Assembly: GCF_003121295.1 (NCBI RefSeq) | Contig: NZ_PHNC01000035.1 | Location: forward strand, 173,994-237,993 | Direction: 5' to 3' | DNA from: Streptomyces orinoci | GTDB lineage: Bacteria; Actinomycetota; Actinomycetes; Streptomycetales; Streptomycetaceae | DNA length: 64,000 nucleotides | Shown here: positions 57,553 to 64,000 of the stretch, one piece after another | Layout: the number at the start of each line of letters is the position of its first letter | Position numbering within the stretch: position 1 is the stretch's first letter | Notes under the pieces: model-generated | Databases searched by the model: none | Told to the model about the DNA's origin: nothing | What the model saw: the letters and a program-made list of their open reading frames with translations, nothing else | Translations under genes and position numbers: made by a program

Positions 57553-60183
57553 ATGGGGAGTGCTGTGATCACCGCGCGGGCTGCCGCCACTTTCGAGCCG
57601 GTCGGACGTTCGGTCGCCGCCGCCCGCGCATTCGTCAGGGACACACTCCAGGGCTGGGGATTTCCCGACATCATCGATGACGCCGTCGTACTGACCAGCG
57701 AACTGGTCACCAATGCCGTGGTGCACGCGGGCACCGCCGCCGATGTGCTCTGTGTACGGGCCGACGGCGGCGTCCGCATCGAAGTCTCCGACCGCTACCC
57801 CGAACGTGAGCTTCCGGTACAGAACCCCGGCAGCCGGCCCGGCGGGCTGGACCGCGAGGGCGGCCGCGGCCTGCTGCTGTGCACCGCGCTGGCCGCACAC
57901 TGGGGAGTCGAATACACCTCCACCCATAAAAAGGTGTGGTTCCGGCTCGATGTGGACGACCGTCCCGCCGGCACCCGCTCCGCCGGCCCCGCGCTCCCCG
58001 CCGAGGCCCTGCCGCCGGCCGACTCCCGGGTCCGGGTCGCCGTGGTCCAGATCGACCGCAGCGGCGCCGTCAGCGCCTGGAACGACGACGCCGAGCACCT
58101 CTTCGGCTACCCCGCCGACCAGGTCAAGGGCAAACCGCTGGCCGACTTCGCCGCCTGGCCGCACACCCCCGGCACCGCCACCGGCATCGCCGAGGCACTG
58201 TGCCTGTCCCGCTGGGAGGGCTCCTACGGCATAAGGGGCGCCGATGGCCGCGTCATCCCCGTCTACGCCTCCCACCTGCGGGTACGCGATACCGAGGGCG
58301 CCCCCTCCACCGTCTGTCTGCTGGTGCGCGACGACGAGCGCGCGGTGCTCCAGAGCCCCCAGCGCCCATCGGCCGACGCCAATGCCGGCGAACGCGGCTC
58401 CGCCGACCCCTTCGAGGTCTTCATCGGCTCCCCCGCCCCCGACGACCTGGACGGCCTGCTCCAGCGCACCGTGGAACGCGCCCGCGACATGCTCGACGGC
58501 GACGCCGCCTATCTGCTGCTGGCCACCGACGACGAGACCGAACTGGAAGTACGCGCCTCCACCGGCCTGCCCTCCGCCCGCCAGCGCTTCGCCCGGGTCC
58601 CCGTTGAGGCCGGCGCCGGACGCTATGGCTCCGCCCGGCTGCCCTCCGTCCATGACGACCTCAGCGCCATCCCCGGCGCGGTACCCCTGCTCGACGACAC
58701 CGGAATGCGCTCGGTGGTCACCGTTCCGCTGAAGGTGGAGGGCCGGCTCACCGGCTCCCTCGGCGTGGCCGCCGAGGCACCGCACCGCTATGGCAACGAG
58801 GAGGCGCTGCGGCTGCAGTTCGCCGCCGACCGGATCGCCCTGGCCGTGGAGTCCGCCCGGCTGGGCGAGCTGGAGCGGCTGCGCCGCGGCTCACTGTCCT
58901 TCCTGGTCGAAGCCTCCGACCTGCTGGCGGGCACCCTGGACCGGGACCAGACGCTGGCCCTGATGGCCCAGATGACCGTGCCCACCCTGGCCACCTGGTG
59001 CGCCGTCTACACCATCGCCGACCAGTCCTCCGAGCCCGAGCTCTCCTATGTCCTGCACGAGGACGAGGACCTCATCGACGGGCTCAAGGCCCTGCTGGCC
59101 AAGGTGGACCCGCCGGAGCCCGTCCCCACCCCCGGCGCCCGGGTATGGACCGCGCCCGCCGAGGCGGCCCGGGCCAAGGACTTCCGCGCCACCCTGCGCG
59201 ACCTGGGCCTGACCGAGCCCGACCGGCACCATGCCACGGCCTCCGGGATCTCCCTGGCCACCGCCTCCGCCGTCGGCGGCGAGACCGTGGTGCTGCCGCT
59301 GGTGGCTCGTAACCGCGTCATCGGCATGCTCACCCTGGGCAAGCCGACCGACGACCACTTCCGCCAGGAGATCCTGGAGCTCGCCGAGGACCTCTCCCGC
59401 CGGGCCGCGCTCGCCCTGGACAACTCCCGGCTCTACAGCGAGCGCACCGCCATCAGCCAGAGCCTCCAGCGCAGCCTGCTGCCGCCCGGCATGCCGGACA
59501 TCCCCGGAGTGGAGGTCGAGGTCATCTACCGGGCCGCCGGCGAGGGCAACGAGGTCGGCGGCGACTTCTATGACGTCTTCCCCATCCGTGACGGCGCCTA
59601 TGGCTTCGCCATCGGCGATGTCTGCGGCACCGGCCCGGAAGCCGCCGCGGTCACCGGCCTGGCCCGGCACGCCCTGCGCCTGCTGGCCCGGGAAGGCTTC
59701 GGCGGCCCCGCCGTCCTGGAGCGGCTCAACGCCGCCATCCTGGACGAGGGCGCCCGCAGCCGCTTCCTCACCCTCCTCTACGGCGAGCTCTGGCCGCAGC
59801 AGGACGGCAGCGCCCTGCTGAAGGTGGTCTGCGCAGGCCACCCGCTGCCGCTGCGCCTGCGCCAGGACGGCAGCGTGGAACCGGCCGCGGACCCGCAGCC
59901 GCTGCTGGGTGTGATGGACGACCTGGAGCTCTACGAGCAGACGGTCACCCTGGACCCGGGCGATGTGCTGCTGTGTGTCACCGACGGCGTCACCGAGCGC
60001 CGGGAGGGCAGCCGGATGCTGGGCGACGACGGCCTGACCGAGGTCCTCACCACCTGCACCGGACTCACCGCCGGCGCGGTCGCCGCCCGGGTGCTGCGGG
60101 CGGTGGAGCGCTTCGCCGCCGAGCCCGCCTCGGACGATATGGCCATCCTCGCCATGCGCGTCCCGGAGCACCCGCAGCAGTGA
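57553..60183 (+). CDS. SpoIIE-type PP2C phosphatase with RsbW-like, PAS and GAF domains
   Basis: The product is 876 residues. The N-terminal HATPase_c_2 anti-sigma-like kinase domain (residues about 5-135) has LTSELVTNAVVHAG and GGRGLLLCTALA. A PAS domain follows (about 160-260; WNDDAEHLFGYPADQVKGKP), then two GAF domains (about 300-630). The C-terminal PP2C/SpoIIE phosphatase domain has EGNEVGGDFYDVFPI and IGDVCGTGPEAAAVTGLARH, with metal-binding Asp residues. Such proteins dephosphorylate anti-sigma-factor antagonists in response to small-molecule or stress signals. It lies divergent from osaA and may be functionally linked to it. It ends before a bidirectional terminator. Confidence 0.9.
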   Translation: MGSAVITARAAATFEPVGRSVAAARAFVRDTLQGWGFPDIIDDAVVLTSELVTNAVVHAGTAADVLCVRADGGVRIEVSDRYPERELPVQNPGSRPGGLDREGGRGLLLCTALAAHWGVEYTSTHKKVWFRLDVDDRPAGTRSAGPALPAEALPPADSRVRVAVVQIDRSGAVSAWNDDAEHLFGYPADQVKGKPLADFAAWPHTPGTATGIAEALCLSRWEGSYGIRGADGRVIPVYASHLRVRDTEGAPSTVCLLVRDDERAVLQSPQRPSADANAGERGSADPFEVFIGSPAPDDLDGLLQRTVERARDMLDGDAAYLLLATDDETELEVRASTGLPSARQRFARVPVEAGAGRYGSARLPSVHDDLSAIPGAVPLLDDTGMRSVVTVPLKVEGRLTGSLGVAAEAPHRYGNEEALRLQFAADRIALAVESARLGELERLRRGSLSFLVEASDLLAGTLDRDQTLALMAQMTVPTLATWCAVYTIADQSSEPELSYVLHEDEDLIDGLKALLAKVDPPEPVPTPGARVWTAPAEAARAKDFRATLRDLGLTEPDRHHATASGISLATASAVGGETVVLPLVARNRVIGMLTLGKPTDDHFRQEILELAEDLSRRAALALDNSRLYSERTAISQSLQRSLLPPGMPDIPGVEVEVIYRAAGEGNEVGGDFYDVFPIRDGAYGFAIGDVCGTGPEAAAVTGLARHALRLLAREGFGGPAVLERLNAAILDEGARSRFLTLLYGELWPQQDGSALLKVVCAGHPLPLRLRQDGSVEPAADPQPLLGVMDDLELYEQTVTLDPGDVLLCVTDGVTERREGSRMLGDDGLTEVLTTCTGLTAGAVAARVLRAVERFAAEPASDDMAILAMRVPEHPQQ

Positions 60184-60218
60184 ACTCCCCTGCCGGCAAC
60201 TCCCCTGCCAGACATGGC

Positions 60219-60253
60219 AGAAGGCCCTCACCGGAATCCGGTGAGGGCCTTCT
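60219..60253. terminator. Bidirectional terminator between the phosphatase gene and tRNA-Thr
   Basis: AGAAGGCCCTCACCGGA at 60219-60235 is perfectly complementary to 60237-60253, with a tight loop, followed by T-rich sequence on the plus strand. It serves the converging phosphatase gene (+) and tRNA-Thr (-). Confidence 0.9.
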
Positions 60254-60260
60254 GTTTCAG

Positions 60261-60333
60261 AGCCCCAAAACGGAATCGAACCGTTGACCTTCTCCTTACC
60301 ATGGAGACGCTCTGCCGACTGAGCTATTGGGGC
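60261..60333 (-). tRNA. tRNA-Thr (anticodon GGT)
   Basis: The transcript is 73 bases without an encoded CCA. Acceptor GCCCCAA pairs with TTGGGGC, the D arm contains AGCTCAGTCGGCAGAGC, the anticodon stem TCTCC/GGAGA encloses the loop ATGGTAA (anticodon GGT, reading ACC and ACU), and the T arm contains GGTTCGATTCC. All arms fold. Confidence 0.95.
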
Positions 60334-60380
60334 CGGCAACGAGATAAAGCATACCCGATCTCGTACGTGCTTTTGACCAG

Positions 60381-61076
60381 CTAGGCGGCCACCGGCAGCA
60401 GACCCCCCAGCCCATTGCACAGCGACACCATCCGGCGCAGCTCACGCCGGGACATTCCCTCCTCCACGGGGAGCGCCAGGCAGTCATCGGCGGCGCGCTC
60501 GGTCTCCGGCAGCCGTAGTTCACACCGGTACGCCGGAGTTCGGTGCACGGGGGTCTGTACGGGCACCCGGCAGCGCACGCCCCGGGCGCGCAGGGCACGG
60601 GCGAACGCGTCCCGGTCCGGGCGGCCATTGCCGGGCACCCGGACCACATAGGAGTGGTAGCTGTGCGCAACTCCGGTCGGCACCCGGGGAGTTATGACTC
60701 CGGTCAGCCGGGCGTCCAGGTATGCGGCATGCTGCCGGCGGCGGTGCACGGCATCGGCGTCGGCCGGCGCCTGCTCAATGTCCTCGGTGTGCTCGATGAC
60801 CGCCAACTCCCTGGGGGAGGCGAGGGCTTGAAGAGCCGCCAGGTCGGCCGGGTACCCGAAGAGACCGACCGGCACAATGGCGGCGGTGCGCTCGGAAAGC
60901 GCCCTGAGCACGGCCGCCGGATCCAGACAGAGGCTCCACGGGTCGATGTCCGCGAAGACGGGACGGGCCCCCGTACTCCGCACCGCCTCGGCAGCCCCCG
61001 CGGTCGCGTACGAGGGCACCACGACCTCGTCACCGAATCCCACACCCGCCGCCCGAAGCAGCTCCGCTGTCCCCAT
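60381..61076 (-). CDS. DegT/DnrJ/EryC1-like protein lacking the PLP-lysine region
   Basis: The product is 231 residues from the ATG at 61076; the family is normally about 370. The N-terminal strand-helix part is present (GDEVVVPSYATAGAAEAVRS; PVFADIDPWSLCLDPAAVLR; AIVPVGLFGYPADLAALQAL), as is the C-terminal part (HSYHSYVVRVPGNGRPDRDA; CLALPVEEGMSRRELRRMVS). The central SxxxxK region with the catalytic lysine is missing, without a frame break. It is probably a conserved pseudo-aminotransferase and not a decayed gene. It lies between the rRNA operon and tRNA-Thr. Confidence 0.7.
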   Translation of the reverse strand: MGTAELLRAAGVGFGDEVVVPSYATAGAAEAVRSTGARPVFADIDPWSLCLDPAAVLRALSERTAAIVPVGLFGYPADLAALQALASPRELAVIEHTEDIEQAPADADAVHRRRQHAAYLDARLTGVITPRVPTGVAHSYHSYVVRVPGNGRPDRDAFARALRARGVRCRVPVQTPVHRTPAYRCELRLPETERAADDCLALPVEEGMSRRELRRMVSLCNGLGGLLPVAA

Positions 61077-61141
61077 ACCTGCGGATGGTGGACGCGGTAC
61101 GTTAACCCCGGGTGACGCTCCGCACCGACTCTTGGAAACAA

Positions 61142-61185
61142 AAAAGCTCTGTTGTCTGAACCGGAGTCCAGACAACAGAGCTTTT
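61142..61185 (-). terminator. Terminator of the rRNA operon
   Basis: AAAAGCTCTGTTGTCTG at 61142-61158 pairs perfectly with 61169-61185. On the minus strand it ends in a T-run (TTTTTG), a classical intrinsic terminator just after 5S rRNA. Confidence 0.92.
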
Positions 61186-61195
61186 CTGAATGATT

Positions 61196-61312
61196 GTTCG
61201 GCGGCGTCCTACTCTCCCACACGGTCCCCCATGCAGTACCATCGGCGCTGAAAGGCTTAGCTTCCGGGTTCGGAATGTTACCGGGCGTTTCCCTAACGCA
61301 ATGACCACCGAA
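61196..61312 (-). rRNA. rrf: 5S ribosomal RNA
   Basis: About 117 bases on the minus strand. The 5' end is near TTCGGTGGTCATTGCGTTAG, the middle contains CCCGGTAACATTCCGAACCC and the 3' end is near GGACGCCGCCGAACA, the usual actinobacterial 5S sequence. It follows the 23S gene with a spacer of about 75 bases. Confidence 0.95.
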
Positions 61313-61386
61313 ACACTATGAAACAGACAACCGGCTTTTGGTTGTTCGTGGTTTCAGAACCAACACAGTGGACGCGAGCAACTGAG

Positions 61387-64000
<2,614 letters not shown>

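Overview
The window is high-GC actinobacterial DNA, almost certainly from a Streptomyces chromosome. GTG and TTG starts are common, terminators are GC-rich hairpins, and the gene families are Streptomyces-typical (MT0933-type antitoxin, XRE/DUF5753 with DUF397, ClgR, OsaA, gluABCD). From memory of the S. coelicolor map, the backbone follows the rshA-dapF-miaA-miaB ... glu ... recX-recA ... lhr ... dps-clgR-cinA-pgsA-rimO ... ftsK-osaA ... rrn block. The gene symbols used below rest on protein motifs plus this order; no database search was possible.

Layout. 1-7442: core genes (rshA cut by the left edge, dapF, a small membrane protein, miaA, two small acidic or antitoxin-like proteins, an LigB-like protein, miaB). 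7443-15359: a polymorphic-toxin island with a WXG100-like partner, a 1470-residue RHS/YD-repeat protein with an unrecognised 113-residue C-terminal tip, a likely immunity gene, and then a scrap-yard of RHS fragments and orphan immunity-like genes. 15606-16696: an XRE/DUF397 regulator pair. 16763-21199: a decaying LysW-type (amino-group carrier protein) biosynthetic cluster in which only the lysY-like and lysZ-like genes are intact; the aminotransferase, lysX, lysK and upstream genes are truncated, frameshifted or fused by deletions, and no carrier-protein gene is visible. 21269-23547: an MmyB-type regulator and an MFS exporter that may belong to the same lost cluster.

23727-38126: core and semi-core genes again. 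These are a dienelactone-hydrolase-like protein without the usual nucleophile, a TAXI binding protein, two tiny CxxC proteins, a two-component system, the gluABCD glutamate ABC transporter, an FAD monooxygenase, a cysteine dioxygenase-rhodanese operon preceded by a Cys-rich leader peptide, recX-recA with a LexA-like site, DUF3046, and a hypothetical protein. 38341-48497: lhr flanked by GC-rich intergenic repeats, two small proteins, dps, clgR, cinA, pgsA, rimO and a RodZ-like membrane HTH protein. 48656-60183: ftsK, a probable remnant of osaB, the giant HAMP-repeat hybrid kinase osaA, and a PAS/GAF/SpoIIE phosphatase. 60261-64000: tRNA-Thr, a lysine-less DegT-like protein, and the 3' half of an rRNA operon on the minus strand (23S partial, then 5S, then a terminator).

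The most interesting points are: (i) the leader peptide upstream of cysteine dioxygenase, whose Pro-Ser-Cys codons are perfectly complementary over 8 nt to the ribosome-binding region of the dioxygenase gene; (ii) the eroded carrier-protein-dependent amino-acid cluster; (iii) the RHS toxin with its fossil record of displaced tips and immunity genes; and (iv) an apparent deletion of the OsaB response regulator that leaves only its C-terminal tail next to osaA.
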